From contig NZ_CP041614.1 of NCBI RefSeq assembly GCF_007197555.1, forward strand, positions 5,200,001-5,264,000: a stretch of DNA of 64,000 bases, read 5' to 3'. Shown piece after piece: positions 16,929 to 26,269 of this stretch (its first letter is position 1; each line of letters opens with the position of its first letter). Position numbers and translations under genes: made by a program. The notes beneath the pieces are model-generated. The model was given only the letters and a program-made list of their open reading frames with translations. It did not search any database and was not told the DNA's origin. The DNA is from Shewanella psychropiezotolerans. GTDB taxonomy: Bacteria > Pseudomonadota > Gammaproteobacteria > Enterobacterales > Shewanellaceae.

Positions 16929-19172
16929 TTACAAGGCCTCTTTAAGCAACTGATGATTAAGCTCTCTACCAATCAAGGCCAGAGCCGCCTCGACTATGGT
17001 ATCTCTGCTAGGTAGGGGTAAAGTTGCCGCATCAGCCAGTGGGATAAAGCAATCTTCGGCAGTCAATCTGGCCAGTGGTGGGCATTCATTGCCGAGTGCT
17101 TCATGGAAACCTGAGATTAACGCCTCACTGATGGAACCCGTTTTTCTACATTCATCGACAATCAGAATGTGATGACACCCTTTGGCGCTGTCGATAATAG
17201 CCTCAATATTCAGCGGCGCCAGCCAACGAATGTCGAGTACACGCACCTTAAGACCCGTTGCCGCTAACAACTTCTCCGCCTGACGACTCAGGTAGTAACC
17301 GTTGGCATAGCTGATGATACATAGGTCTCTCCCCTCACCATACTGAGCGATCTCACCTAACCCAAGTGGCTCAGTCTCTTGTTCCGGCAGATAGCGGCTG
17401 GACCAGAGGCCGTCATCTTTATTGTGCAGATCTTTGGTCATATACAGGGCGATAGGTTCGAGGAAGATCACCACCCTCTGCTCTTCTCGGGCTAAGCGAA
17501 CGCACTCCCTCAGCATCTCGACCGCATCGTGGCCATTTGACGGACAGGCGATGATGAGTCCGGGGATATCCCTGAACACGGCGAAGGAGTTGTCGTTATG
17601 AAAATGCCCACCGAAGCCTTTCTGATAAGCCAGGCCCGCGATGCGGATCACCATAGGATTGGTAAATTGGCCATCGGAGAAGAAAGGCAAGGTCGCCGCC
17701 TCGCCTCTTATCTGATCTTCGGCATTGTGTACATAGGCCAAAAATTGGATCTCTGGGATTGGCAAGATACCGTTATGAGCCATGCCGATGGCGAGACCCA
17801 AGATAGAGGTTTCATCCAACAAGGTATTGATCACTCGATTAGGACTGAAGCGCTCAACCAGACGTGAAGTTACATGGTACACACCGCCTTTCTTACCCAC
17901 ATCCTCGCCGCACACCACAATATTGCTGTACCTGGCCATCAACTCTGTCAACGCCAAGTTGATCATCTTACCCATGTGCAATGGCTTAATTAGGGATTGT
18001 TTATCCGCCTTCAATAAGGTGCTTCTGCGCTCCAGGTCCAAGTAAGCTACAGGTTCTAGCCTACGTTTTGGCGGCACAATCGCCGCCATAGCCTGAGTCA
18101 CGTCTCTGAGTTTTGGCTTTGTCACGACGATACGAGAAATGGCCTGAATACGCGCCTTGAGGCTGAGATAGAGAGAGACTATCTGCTCGCTATTCATCAC
18201 TCCCGCTTCAATGAGTTGCTGAGCCGTGACCAATAAGGGATCTTGAGATTCATTATCGAAGATCTGCTGTTTCTTCATATAAGCTATCTCGGCATCACTG
18301 CCTGCATGGCCCATCAAGCGAACGGTGCGAACATGCAAAAATACAGGTTTTCGATGCATACGAGCAAAGTCAGCCGCCGCCTTACTGACCTTATAACAGT
18401 CGAGAATGTCCCTACCGTCACAAGAAAAATACTTAAGTCCAGGTCTCTGACTGAAGTTAGCCGAGATCCAGCCCTTGGGAGTCGGTGTGGATATGCCGAT
18501 ACCATTGTCTTCACAGATAAACACCAGGGGCATAGGCACTTGTTGGTACGCGGCCCAACAAGCCGAATTTATCGCACTCAGGGCACTGGCATGATTGGCC
18601 GAAGCATCGCCGAAGTTACACAAGACTACGCTGTCTGTAGGCATGTTCGATGCCAATGACAGTCGCTCTGTTAACGGAATGCTCAAGGCTGCTCCAACGG
18701 CTTTAGGAAGGTGAGAGGCAATGGTCGAAGTCTGCGGCGGGATATTAAGGCGTTTGCTGCCAAGCACCTTATGACGGCCACCCGAGGTCGGATCGTCACT
18801 GGATGCTGCAAATGACAGCAAGATATCGTATAACAAGGTCTCACCCGGGACCTGTCTACCCCGCTCCAGCATGAAGGCACAGCTGCGGTAATGCAGAAAC
18901 GCCATATCTGTGGGTTTAAAAGCCAGTCCATAGGCGGCATTTCCCTCATGCCCTGAGCTGCCTATGGTATAGAACCCCTGATTGCGGCCCTTCATTTTCC
19001 TCGATTCGAGATCCAATAAGCGGCTCTTAAGCTGAGACTCGAACATGCCGATGAAATCACTGTCGGCTAAACCTAATTTGTGGTGGTCCCAACCTTCGCC
19101 GATATCGCTAAACTCCTGCTTTTGTACTCGCTCGAGGAAACGACGATCCAATACCTGGGCTCTATCTTCCAT
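16929..19172 (-). CDS. Fused alpha/beta E1 component of a 2-oxoacid dehydrogenase (TPP-dependent)
   Basis: 747 residues. The N-terminal half matches the E1 alpha subunit: TIGSSGHEGNAAYGL near 70, then the TPP/Mg segment NFGDASANHASALSAIN, where GDA replaces the common GDG, and ICEDNGIGIST. The C-terminal half (from about 400) matches E1 beta: GEDVGKKGGVYHVT, ETSILGLAIGMAHNG, and a transketolase C-terminal domain (LDIRWLAPLNIE; DECRKTGS). The predicted reaction is decarboxylation of a 2-oxo acid and acyl transfer to a lipoyl carrier, but no E2 or E3 gene is present here. It is coupled to the acyltransferase gene by a 1-nt gap. Confidence 0.8.
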   Translation of the reverse strand: MEDRAQVLDRRFLERVQKQEFSDIGEGWDHHKLGLADSDFIGMFESQLKSRLLDLESRKMKGRNQGFYTIGSSGHEGNAAYGLAFKPTDMAFLHYRSCAFMLERGRQVPGETLLYDILLSFAASSDDPTSGGRHKVLGSKRLNIPPQTSTIASHLPKAVGAALSIPLTERLSLASNMPTDSVVLCNFGDASANHASALSAINSACWAAYQQVPMPLVFICEDNGIGISTPTPKGWISANFSQRPGLKYFSCDGRDILDCYKVSKAAADFARMHRKPVFLHVRTVRLMGHAGSDAEIAYMKKQQIFDNESQDPLLVTAQQLIEAGVMNSEQIVSLYLSLKARIQAISRIVVTKPKLRDVTQAMAAIVPPKRRLEPVAYLDLERRSTLLKADKQSLIKPLHMGKMINLALTELMARYSNIVVCGEDVGKKGGVYHVTSRLVERFSPNRVINTLLDETSILGLAIGMAHNGILPIPEIQFLAYVHNAEDQIRGEAATLPFFSDGQFTNPMVIRIAGLAYQKGFGGHFHNDNSFAVFRDIPGLIIACPSNGHDAVEMLRECVRLAREEQRVVIFLEPIALYMTKDLHNKDDGLWSSRYLPEQETEPLGLGEIAQYGEGRDLCIISYANGYYLSRQAEKLLAATGLKVRVLDIRWLAPLNIEAIIDSAKGCHHILIVDECRKTGSISEALISGFHEALGNECPPLARLTAEDCFIPLADAATLPLPSRDTIVEAALALIGRELNHQLLKEAL

Positions 19173-19212
19173 AATACTTACCTATGATGATACCAATTCC
19201 AATACTAGAGAC

Positions 19213-19239
19213 AAAAAAGGAGCCTTAGGCTCCTTTTTT
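19213..19239. terminator. Strong rho-independent terminator downstream of gcdH
   Basis: 12-bp stem AAAAAAGGAGCC / GGCTCCTTTTTT with loop TTA. It lies 6 nt beyond the gcdH stop on the minus strand, where the six T residues end the stem, and 40 nt upstream of the E1 gene start, so it separates the two units. Confidence 0.85.
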
Positions 19240-19244
19240 GCTAC

Positions 19245-20420
19245 TTATCCAAATGCCTGAATGCCGGTCTGCGCTCGACCTAAGATAAGTGCATGTATGT
19301 CGTGAGTGCCCTCATAGGTATTCACCGCCTCCAGATTCATGACATGGCGTATGACATGAAACTCATCTGATATACCATTACCACCGTGCATATCCCGAGA
19401 CATACGGGCGATATCTAACGCCTTGCCACAGGAATTGCGCTTTATCAGCGAGATAGCCTCTACAGGTAAGGCATCTTGATCCATCAGACGTCCCGCCTGT
19501 AAGCAGGTAAATAAGCCTAAGGTGATCTCGGTCTGCATATCCGCTAATTTCTTCTGGATCAACTGATTTGCCGCCAAAGGGCGGTTAAACTGGATCCTGT
19601 CCAAGGTGTATTGGCGTGCAGCATGCCAACAGAACTCAGCGGCGCCAAGTGCGCCCCAAGCGATACCGTAACGAGCCTTGTTCAGGCAACCGAAGGGGCC
19701 CTTCAACCCCTCGACATTGGGTAATAACGCAGATTCAGGTACCTCGACATTATCCATCACAATTTCGCCTGTGATGGAAGCTCTAAGGGAGAACTTGCCT
19801 TCAATCTTAGGCGCACTCAAGCCCTTCATGCCTTTTTCCAGGATGAAGCCACGGATTTTTCCTTCGAGCTTACCCCAGACAATAAACACATCGGCAATGG
19901 GTGAGTTAGTGATCCACATCTTGGCACCATTGAGGCGATAGCCGCCATCGATACGCTCGGCGCGAGTCTTCATTCCACCGGGATCTGAGCCAACATCGGG
20001 CTCAGTCAAACCGAAACAACCAATCCACTCCCCTTTAGCCAATTTAGGCAAGTACTTGAGCCTCTGCTCTTCACTACCGTAAGCATAGATGGGGTGCATG
20101 ACTAAGGAGGACTGCACACTCATGGCTGAACGATAGCCACTGTCGACGCGCTCAATCTCACGAGCCACCAGGCCATAACTGACATAATTGACATTGGAAC
20201 AGGCATATTTTTCAGGCAAGGTGGCTCCCAGTAAGCCGAGTTCGCCTAACTCATTCATGATCTCCCGATCGAAGTGCTCATTTCGGTTGGCCATCAACAC
20301 CCTGGGCATGAGTTTGTCCTGAGCATAATCGTGAACACTGTCGCGGATCATGCGCTCCTCTTCCGAGAGTAAGGCGTTAAACTGCAGGGGATCGGTCCAA
20401 TCGAAATGCACTCTTGCCAT
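19245..20420 (-). CDS. gcdH: Glutaryl-CoA dehydrogenase
   Basis: 391 residues from the ATG at 20420, chosen because AAAGGA lies 8 nt upstream; the frame extends further but without a ribosome site. It is an acyl-CoA dehydrogenase throughout: FAD-contact segments [18 protein letters not shown] and [14 protein letters not shown], then [18 protein letters not shown], and the catalytic Glu in [17 protein letters not shown]. This pattern is that of glutaryl-CoA dehydrogenases, which convert glutaryl-CoA to crotonyl-CoA in lysine and tryptophan breakdown. The divergent LysR gene is the likely regulator. Confidence 0.88.
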   Translation of the reverse strand: MARVHFDWTDPLQFNALLSEEERMIRDSVHDYAQDKLMPRVLMANRNEHFDREIMNELGELGLLGATLPEKYACSNVNYVSYGLVAREIERVDSGYRSAMSVQSSLVMHPIYAYGSEEQRLKYLPKLAKGEWIGCFGLTEPDVGSDPGGMKTRAERIDGGYRLNGAKMWITNSPIADVFIVWGKLEGKIRGFILEKGMKGLSAPKIEGKFSLRASITGEIVMDNVEVPESALLPNVEGLKGPFGCLNKARYGIAWGALGAAEFCWHAARQYTLDRIQFNRPLAANQLIQKKLADMQTEITLGLFTCLQAGRLMDQDALPVEAISLIKRNSCGKALDIARMSRDMHGGNGISDEFHVIRHVMNLEAVNTYEGTHDIHALILGRAQTGIQAFG

Positions 20421-20585
20421 GATATTGTCCTTTGATTTGTTACTGATTGTTGAAAATAGAGAATTAAGGGTATACAAAATAACCATTTCCTAATTTTCTT
20501 AGCATAGGCATAATTAGCCATTAGGAGAAATATTCTTTTTCTTTATCATCTATAGGCAATGCCTATACCTGACCTAGAGGTTAAC

Positions 20586-21425
20586 TTGAATCTAAGATCG
20601 CTCAGATATTTTGTCGCTGTGGTAGAGAGAGGCAGCATTAGCGGTGCCGCCAAAGAGTGTTTTATCGCTCAGCCCTCCATCTCAGCCGCAATATCGCAAT
20701 TGGAGACTCGGCTAGATACTCAACTATTCCATCGTCATGGAAAAGGTGTCAGTCCGACAGACTCGGGGCTTAGGCTTTATCCTCTGGCGCAGAAACTGCT
20801 CAATGAATCTCAGGCCATCGAATCTCTGTTCAAACAACCTCAAGAGCAGACTCCCTTTAGACTCGGATTGATTCGCTCCTTAGGAGTCCATAGGATGAGT
20901 GGGTTGCTGAAAGATTTTACCAACGCCTGTGCCGATATGGAGCTCACTCTGGTAGAAGCCAATGAAGATGCCGAAGCGAGGATCATTACCACCAGCGATC
21001 TGACCAGAAGGGAAGATTTTTATCCTATTTGGCATGATGACTATCTACTGGCCATTCCTTCCTCATTCAGTTTGAGTTTACAAACACAAATAAGCCTACA
21101 GGATTTAGATCAACAAGCCTTTATTCACCGAGCTCCCTGTGAGGCACTGTCGAGTCTGCAACAATTGATGGATCTGGAAGGTATACAAGTACAGGTAAGA
21201 GCGAGAATTCAGACCGTCGAATACGCGGTTGGCTTAGTCGCAGCTGGTCTGGGTATCGCCTTAGTGCCAGCTCTCCCCGCTTTGCTTGAACAGAGAAATA
21301 TTACCTTTAGACCACTTCAGGATATTGAGCTTAAGAGAACTGTTGGGTTAGCCCTACCTAGAGATACCAGCTTAAATGAGCAACAAGTTCAATTACTCCA
21401 AGTATGCAAACAACCCAGGCATTAA
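20586..21425 (+). CDS. LysR-family transcriptional regulator, divergent from gcdH
   Basis: The DNA-binding helix-turn-helix lies at LRYFVAVVERGSISGAAKEC and AQPSISAAISQLE; the rest is a periplasmic-binding-like effector domain (about 90-280). I place the start at the TTG at 20586 because AGAGG lies 5 nt upstream and LysR proteins normally begin a few residues before LRYF. An in-frame ATG at 20559 has no ribosome site and would add nine residues. The shared 138-165 bp gap with gcdH suggests direct control of gcdH, possibly in response to a glutarate-pathway compound, by analogy with other gcdH-LysR pairs. Confidence 0.8.
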   Translation: MNLRSLRYFVAVVERGSISGAAKECFIAQPSISAAISQLETRLDTQLFHRHGKGVSPTDSGLRLYPLAQKLLNESQAIESLFKQPQEQTPFRLGLIRSLGVHRMSGLLKDFTNACADMELTLVEANEDAEARIITTSDLTRREDFYPIWHDDYLLAIPSSFSLSLQTQISLQDLDQQAFIHRAPCEALSSLQQLMDLEGIQVQVRARIQTVEYAVGLVAAGLGIALVPALPALLEQRNITFRPLQDIELKRTVGLALPRDTSLNEQQVQLLQVCKQPRH

Positions 21426-21645
21426 GCGAGAAAGTGGCTAGAAACAATACAAAGAAAAAACATGGCAGCAACCCTAAGCCACCGTACAACTCACAATGAA
21501 AAACATAAGGCATACCTGAGAGAAACAATAGCACCCAGACTGTATCACTTTGCATCAAATGAAGTGAAAAAACCCCTAAAACTACCACAGGTGATACTCT
21601 GTTACTCAATATGTTAATTCTGTGATGAGTATATAAACGAGCAAG

Positions 21646-22527
21646 ATGAAAAACCTAACTATGCTCCTGCTAACCTGTATTTTCTTTCCTATTTCTGCAT
21701 GGGCCGATACGGTCGACTCCTGCGGAAGCGAATATGAATGTATCGAAATAGGCAGATGGGATATAGGCCTGGCACTCGGTTATGGCTCACGCAGTAATCC
21801 TCTTAAAGATTATGACGATATACCTATCTACTTAGTGCCGACCTTCGCTTATTACGGCGATTCTTGGTATTTCGACAATGGTAATATTGGCTATACATTA
21901 GTCGAAGATGAAAAATACACCATAAATCTAACCACCAGTTTCAGTGCAGACAGCGCCTTTTTCCATCGCTGGGATCCCGCTAACATATTTCTTACAGGGA
22001 GCAATAAATTCGAGCCAAGTGCTTTTTCTACCAAGACTCAAGTAACAGTTATGGGAGAAGAGCAAAGCGTCCCCACTGCCGATGAACTCGAGACTCGCCA
22101 TTTTACCTATCTTGGTGGGGTTGAAGCCTATATATACACTCGCATAGGGATACTCAACCTGTCCCTGGCCCACGATCTGCTCAATGTTCACCAAGGCACA
22201 GAAGCCAAATTAAAGTGGCTTTACAACCTTTCGATAGATGAGTGGAAATTTGAATTGGCTCTAGTACTCGATTGGAAAAGTGAAGATGTCGTTGACTACT
22301 ATTACGGTATCAGGCCCTCTGAAAGTGCTCACTGGAGTGAACATTACAAGGCGAAATCGGCCATCAATACAGGCATAGAATTGACCAGCCATTATGTATT
22401 AACGAAACATTGGGAGCTGCTTTTTCTGGCAAGGTACACTCAAATCGCCGATGAAATTGTTGCGAGTCCCCTGCTGAATGAAGATTATACCAGTACCTTT
22501 TTTGTCGGCACTGCCTATAGGTTTTAA
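21646..22527 (+). CDS. MipA/OmpV family outer-membrane protein
   Basis: 293 residues with a signal peptide (residues 1-20, cleaved after SAWA) and a beta-barrel ending in the aromatic sorting signal VGTAYRF. Features of the MipA/OmpV family include WDIGLALGYGSRSNPL near the mature N-terminus, then VPTFAYYGDSWYFDNGNIGYTL. It is the first gene of a run with a DUF3019 protein, an OmpR-type regulator and a histidine kinase, separated by 5 nt, then overlapping. The cluster suggests an envelope-sensing module in which this barrel is a target or a sensed component. Confidence 0.8.
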   Translation: MKNLTMLLLTCIFFPISAWADTVDSCGSEYECIEIGRWDIGLALGYGSRSNPLKDYDDIPIYLVPTFAYYGDSWYFDNGNIGYTLVEDEKYTINLTTSFSADSAFFHRWDPANIFLTGSNKFEPSAFSTKTQVTVMGEEQSVPTADELETRHFTYLGGVEAYIYTRIGILNLSLAHDLLNVHQGTEAKLKWLYNLSIDEWKFELALVLDWKSEDVVDYYYGIRPSESAHWSEHYKAKSAINTGIELTSHYVLTKHWELLFLARYTQIADEIVASPLLNEDYTSTFFVGTAYRF

Positions 22528-22532
22528 TACAC

Positions 22533-22964
22533 GTGTTGAATCAGGTATTAGTGTCATTATTTAGATTGTTACCCATTGGAATTTTTACTCTCTCACTGCT
22601 GAGTGGCTCTGTCGTTGCCGCAGATGAGGATGAAGAACTAGGTTCCATACTCAAACTTTCCCCTGAGTTTTGCATCACATCTGCAGATGAAAATGTATGC
22701 GAGCTTACCTTAGTGCTAGAGTGGGAAAATGAATTTTTTAGACCCATCTGTATCTTGTCTGACTACAAAGAGATGGCAAAGTGGTGTGCCGAGTCAGCGG
22801 AAACTCATTCATTAACATTAACCATCAGTGCAACTGACGATATTCAATTTGTGATGATTGATAAAGAAACACACCAAACACTAGCTGGAGTCAAACTCAA
22901 AGTCACACCGGCCGCAGAGCCAAAAGTGCGACGACGCTACCGCAACCCATGGAGTTTATTCTAA
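22533..22964 (+). CDS. DUF3019 periplasmic protein
   Basis: 143 residues from a GTG at 22533. A signal peptide (about residues 1-29, ending SVVA) is followed by a small domain with three or four cysteines (SPEFCITS; NVCELTLVLEWE; RPICILS; AKWCAES), typical of DUF3019. The tail is basic (KVRRRYRNPWSLF). Function is unknown. It lies 5 nt after the MipA gene, and its stop overlaps the start of the response-regulator gene (TAATG), so the four genes are probably one operon. Confidence 0.75.
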   Translation: MLNQVLVSLFRLLPIGIFTLSLLSGSVVAADEDEELGSILKLSPEFCITSADENVCELTLVLEWENEFFRPICILSDYKEMAKWCAESAETHSLTLTISATDDIQFVMIDKETHQTLAGVKLKVTPAAEPKVRRRYRNPWSLF

Positions 22965-23677
22965 TGACCGACCCCCAATCTACCCATAGAGTATTACTGG
23001 TAGAGGATGATATTCGTCTTGCCAATTTGATTGTGGATTATTTAAAGTCGCATGGAATGCATGTTGAAGTCGAACGCCGAGGAGATACTGTATTAACTCG
23101 GTTGATCAACTATAAGCCCGATATCATCTTGCTAGATATCATGCTGCCAGGAATGGACGGCCTAACCCTGTGTGAGAAACTACCCGATTACTTTGCCGGT
23201 CCTATCTTACTGATGAGCGCACTTGGCTCTAATGAAGATCAGATCAAAGGCTTAGAGCTTGGCGCCGATGATTACGTGGTTAAACCAGTGGATCCGGCTC
23301 TGCTTATCGCTAGGATTAACAATCTACTACGTCGTACCGCTAAGCCACCAAAAGTGGAGTCTCACTGTTTAAGTTTTGGTAAACTCAGCATAGATCCTCA
23401 TACGCAAGCGATTCGCTTGGGCGATATTGAGGTCGACTTGACTAGCCATGAATTCGAACTTTTATGGCTACTGGCCTCTCAAGCCGGGCAAGTATTGAGC
23501 CGCCAATATATCTATCAATACCTACTCAATATCGATTTCGATGGTAAAGACAGAAAAATTGACGTGCGTATCTCTCGCTTGAGAAAGAAATTAGGGGATA
23601 ATATTGAAACACCATTCAGGATCAAGACAGTTTGGGGCCAAGGTTATCTGTTTGCACCAGAAGCTTGGACTAGCTAA
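22964..23677 (+). CDS. OmpR-family response regulator
   Basis: 237 residues. The ATG at 22964 overlaps the preceding stop by one base (TAATG), which decides the start against an in-frame ATG 15 nt earlier. The receiver has HRVLLVEDDIRLANL, phospho-Asp in IILLDIMLPGMDG, and Lys in DDYVVKPVDP. A winged-helix output domain follows (VDLTSHEFELLWLLAS; KIDVRISRLRKKLGD; IKTVWGQGYLF). The protein is RstA-like in layout. It is encoded just upstream of its probable partner kinase. Confidence 0.88.
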   Translation: MTDPQSTHRVLLVEDDIRLANLIVDYLKSHGMHVEVERRGDTVLTRLINYKPDIILLDIMLPGMDGLTLCEKLPDYFAGPILLMSALGSNEDQIKGLELGADDYVVKPVDPALLIARINNLLRRTAKPPKVESHCLSFGKLSIDPHTQAIRLGDIEVDLTSHEFELLWLLASQAGQVLSRQYIYQYLLNIDFDGKDRKIDVRISRLRKKLGDNIETPFRIKTVWGQGYLFAPEAWTS

Positions 23678-23716
23678 GTCTCGATTAGCCGACAGTTAAT
23701 TTTACGGAACTAAAAG

Positions 23717-24997
23717 TTGAAGCGACTTTTTATCAGCCTCTACCTATTGGTAAGCCTTAGCTTCTTAGGGATAGGCTGGACACTCGACAGTATTTGGCAG
23801 AACAGTGTCGAAGACAGTGGTGCAATGGATGCACCACTGGTTGCATTTGCTCAGCTGCTGGCAAAAATTCCACAGCAAGACCGCGAAAGATATCTGGAAC
23901 AACTCGATCACAACTCCGAATATCCACTCAAATTAGTCGATGCCAGTCAGATCGCTCTATCGCCAGAGAGCGAGTTAACTTCTGAGCACTTACTCATCAC
24001 ATCCCAAGGTGATCATCACGAACTCCACTTCATTAAAGTCGGCCAACAGGTATTGATCGCTGGCCCCATTGAGATCGATCCCAGAGCTCGCCTAAGAGGC
24101 TTGTTTACGCTATTTTTCTATCTATCTTTAGCCTTTGTCGCCTTGATATGGGTCTGGCCCCTGTCGAGAGATCTCAAGACCCTAAAGAGTGCGACTCGTG
24201 AATTTGGCCAAGCTAAATGGGATACTCAAATAGAACTTTCACCTCGCTCTCAGGTATTGCCTCTAGCGATCACGTTTAACGAAATGTCACAACAGATCAG
24301 CACACTGATCGAAAATCAAAAGCACTTATCCAATGCCGTCTCCCATGAGATCCGTACGCCTCTGGCCAGACTTAAATTTGCTTTAGCGCTAATGCCACAA
24401 TATTGCCAACCCAACTCAGATCCAGCACGCAGAGAAGAATTTCTCGATGAAATGCAGCAAGATGTCAAAGAGATGGAGAACTTACTTGAAGAGCTATTAA
24501 CCTATGCAAGCCTAGAGTCGAAACAGAAAAATGTTCAATTTGAACATTGCGACCTTGAGGCTCTAACCGAGCACACTGTCGAAAAACTGTCTTCAAGCGT
24601 CAGTGCGCCAATCACATTAAAAAAATCTGATAAGCCTGCCTTCATCATGGGTGATCCCCTTTTGGTAGAGAGAGCCATACAAAACTTAATCACCAACGCA
24701 CAACGATTTGGTCGTCAATCTATTAAGGTCGAAATTGAGCAGAGTGAACGACAAGTGTCTCTATCAATCACAGACGATGGTCAAGGGATCCCAATTGAAG
24801 ATCAAGGTAAGATATTTGAACCTTTCTACCGCAGCCAATCGGTTCAGAATGGTAATAAAGGCCACGGCTTAGGATTAGCGATAATCAAACGTATCATGGA
24901 CAGACATGAGGGTAAGGTGACACTCGAAAGCACTGCAGGACACACCTGTTTTACCTTGTACTGGCCAGAAATTAAGTCAACAAGAACAGCTAAATAG
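23717..24997 (+). CDS. Sensor histidine kinase, RstB-like
   Basis: 426 residues from a TTG at 23717 (ACGGAA about 9 nt upstream); no ATG lies nearby. Membrane segments near 4-24 and 132-150 enclose a periplasmic loop of about 105 residues. A HAMP region (LKTLKSATREFGQAKWDTQI) follows, then HisKA with the phospho-His in SNAVSHEIRTPLARLKF, N box NLITNAQRFG, and G boxes DDGQGIP and GHGLGLAI. It should phosphorylate the regulator encoded upstream. The same-operon MipA and DUF3019 proteins suggest an outer-membrane or periplasmic signal. Confidence 0.85.
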   Translation: MKRLFISLYLLVSLSFLGIGWTLDSIWQNSVEDSGAMDAPLVAFAQLLAKIPQQDRERYLEQLDHNSEYPLKLVDASQIALSPESELTSEHLLITSQGDHHELHFIKVGQQVLIAGPIEIDPRARLRGLFTLFFYLSLAFVALIWVWPLSRDLKTLKSATREFGQAKWDTQIELSPRSQVLPLAITFNEMSQQISTLIENQKHLSNAVSHEIRTPLARLKFALALMPQYCQPNSDPARREEFLDEMQQDVKEMENLLEELLTYASLESKQKNVQFEHCDLEALTEHTVEKLSSSVSAPITLKKSDKPAFIMGDPLLVERAIQNLITNAQRFGRQSIKVEIEQSERQVSLSITDDGQGIPIEDQGKIFEPFYRSQSVQNGNKGHGLGLAIIKRIMDRHEGKVTLESTAGHTCFTLYWPEIKSTRTAK

Positions 24998-25007
24998 AGA
25001 ATGCGAC

Positions 25008-25322
25008 TCAATCTAATGAAAAATCATCGAGAGCTAAGTTAAGTTCAGCGTCTTCATGAGTCCCAAAGTCTAAAACGGGATTAATTTGAGCCTGCTCTTG
25101 AGTGAGATGAGCTTTTCTAGCTTTGAGAATAACAAGCTTTCTACGGCGTATTCTCTGTTTACACAGACGGATCACATCAGTTTTCTTGGTATTAGAAAAC
25201 TCAAGCCAATTAAAGCGCTCATCTCTGCTACGTAAACAGCCTTTGCAGTAGCCTCTGGCATCGGTTTGACACACACCGATACATGGGCTGGAGATCTCAA
25301 AAAACTCTAGTTGTTCCATCAT
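25008..25322 (-). CDS. DUF1289 (YdhL-like) cysteine-motif protein
   Basis: 104 residues. The DUF1289 signature is at residues 12-38: SPCIGVCQTDARGYCKGCLR, followed by ERFNW, with four cysteines that could bind a metal. The C-terminal half is basic, then acidic at the end. Family members are small and uncharacterised. The first two codons are both ATG (25322 and 25319), and the exact start is unimportant. The gene lies convergent to the histidine kinase with an 10-nt gap. Confidence 0.75.
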   Translation of the reverse strand: MMEQLEFFEISSPCIGVCQTDARGYCKGCLRSRDERFNWLEFSNTKKTDVIRLCKQRIRRRKLVILKARKAHLTQEQAQINPVLDFGTHEDAELNLALDDFSLD

Positions 25323-25489
25323 TACACTTATCGGCGGATCACCTGTTTAAAAGAGTATTAGTTTAAACATAACTTATTTACCCTAAACTGGCTAATTTTC
25401 ACACTAGCCAAGATTAAGCTTGAATAAAATACCTTGCTTATAGAGCCGGTTAGTCTCAAATTGGAAGAAATGTTTTTAGGAGCAACAAA

Positions 25490-26029
25490 ATGAAGATCCC
25501 AGCCCTCATCCCCCTGCTCATTTCATGCTTAATGCTTAGTGCCTGTACCAGCAAGCCTAAGAGTGACTATGATACCGAATATGATTTTAGCCAGCTCAAC
25601 AGCTTCGAAACCGTCTCTCCCTCCCAAAATGATTACCCACTAAGCTCATCGCGCATCGAGGACTCGATCGCTGCAGCACTAAGCAACCAAGGGTTTGTGA
25701 TGGTTCAACAGCAAGCTGACTTTAACGTCACTTACTCCTTCAAAGTAGAAGATAAGCCAAAGAAGTCCGGTCTATCCATAGGCTTAGGAACAGGCACTTG
25801 GGGCAGTGGTGGTGGCGTGAGTGTCGGAACCAGTGTGGGCGTCCCTATTGGCAGTGATACAGCTCAAATCCAGACCATACAGATAGATATAATCAACCCG
25901 AAAACCAACAAATTGATCTGGCGCGGCACAGATAAATTTAACATCGATGCAGGCGGTGAGAAGAAAACCGAAGAAACTAAGAAAACCGTCGCCAAAATCT
26001 TATCTCAATTCCCACCTCACACAAAATGA
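25490..26029 (+). CDS. DUF4136 lipoprotein
   Basis: 179 residues with a lipoprotein signal (lipobox LSAC, Cys at residue 19). The rest follows the DUF4136 layout: SDYDTEYDFSQLNSFE, IEDSIAAALSNQGF, a Gly/Ser-rich loop with SIGLGTGTWGSGGG, then TKLI-like NKLIWRGTDKFNID. It should be anchored in the outer membrane facing the periplasm. Function is unknown. The ribosome site is AGGAG 7-8 nt before the ATG. Confidence 0.8.
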   Translation: MKIPALIPLLISCLMLSACTSKPKSDYDTEYDFSQLNSFETVSPSQNDYPLSSSRIEDSIAAALSNQGFVMVQQQADFNVTYSFKVEDKPKKSGLSIGLGTGTWGSGGGVSVGTSVGVPIGSDTAQIQTIQIDIINPKTNKLIWRGTDKFNIDAGGEKKTEETKKTVAKILSQFPPHTK

Positions 26030-26079
26030 CCCGTGGCGAGCATGACTCGAATACAGGTATTTGAGCTAACTCGCCTGAA

Positions 26080-26101
26080 CCGGATAACTGTTTTTATCCG
26101 G
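26080..26101. other. Perfect hairpin after the DUF4136 gene
   Basis: Arms CCGGATAA (26080-26087) and TTATCCGG (26094-26101) with loop CTGTTT lie about 50 nt after the DUF4136 stop. There is no T-run, so it may act as an mRNA 3' stem rather than a classical terminator. Confidence 0.4.
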
Positions 26102-26269
26102 AGATAAAATCAGCAAGTAACTAATGAGCATTCGCAGGTTCTGCTTGTCGGTATCCAGCACAGACAACTTTAAGTGAGCTTCCTTAAAACCGGAGGGATA
26201 CCCATATCCAGGTACGACACCTATCCTAGTTCAAGAAATAATCATGCCCTTATTCAAAGTAGAAGTGTA

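Noticed and set aside
21358..21609. Minus-strand hydrophobic frame of 83 codons between LysR and MipA
   Set aside because: It overlaps the LysR 3' end antisense, has no ribosome site, and its hydrophobicity is an artefact of composition.
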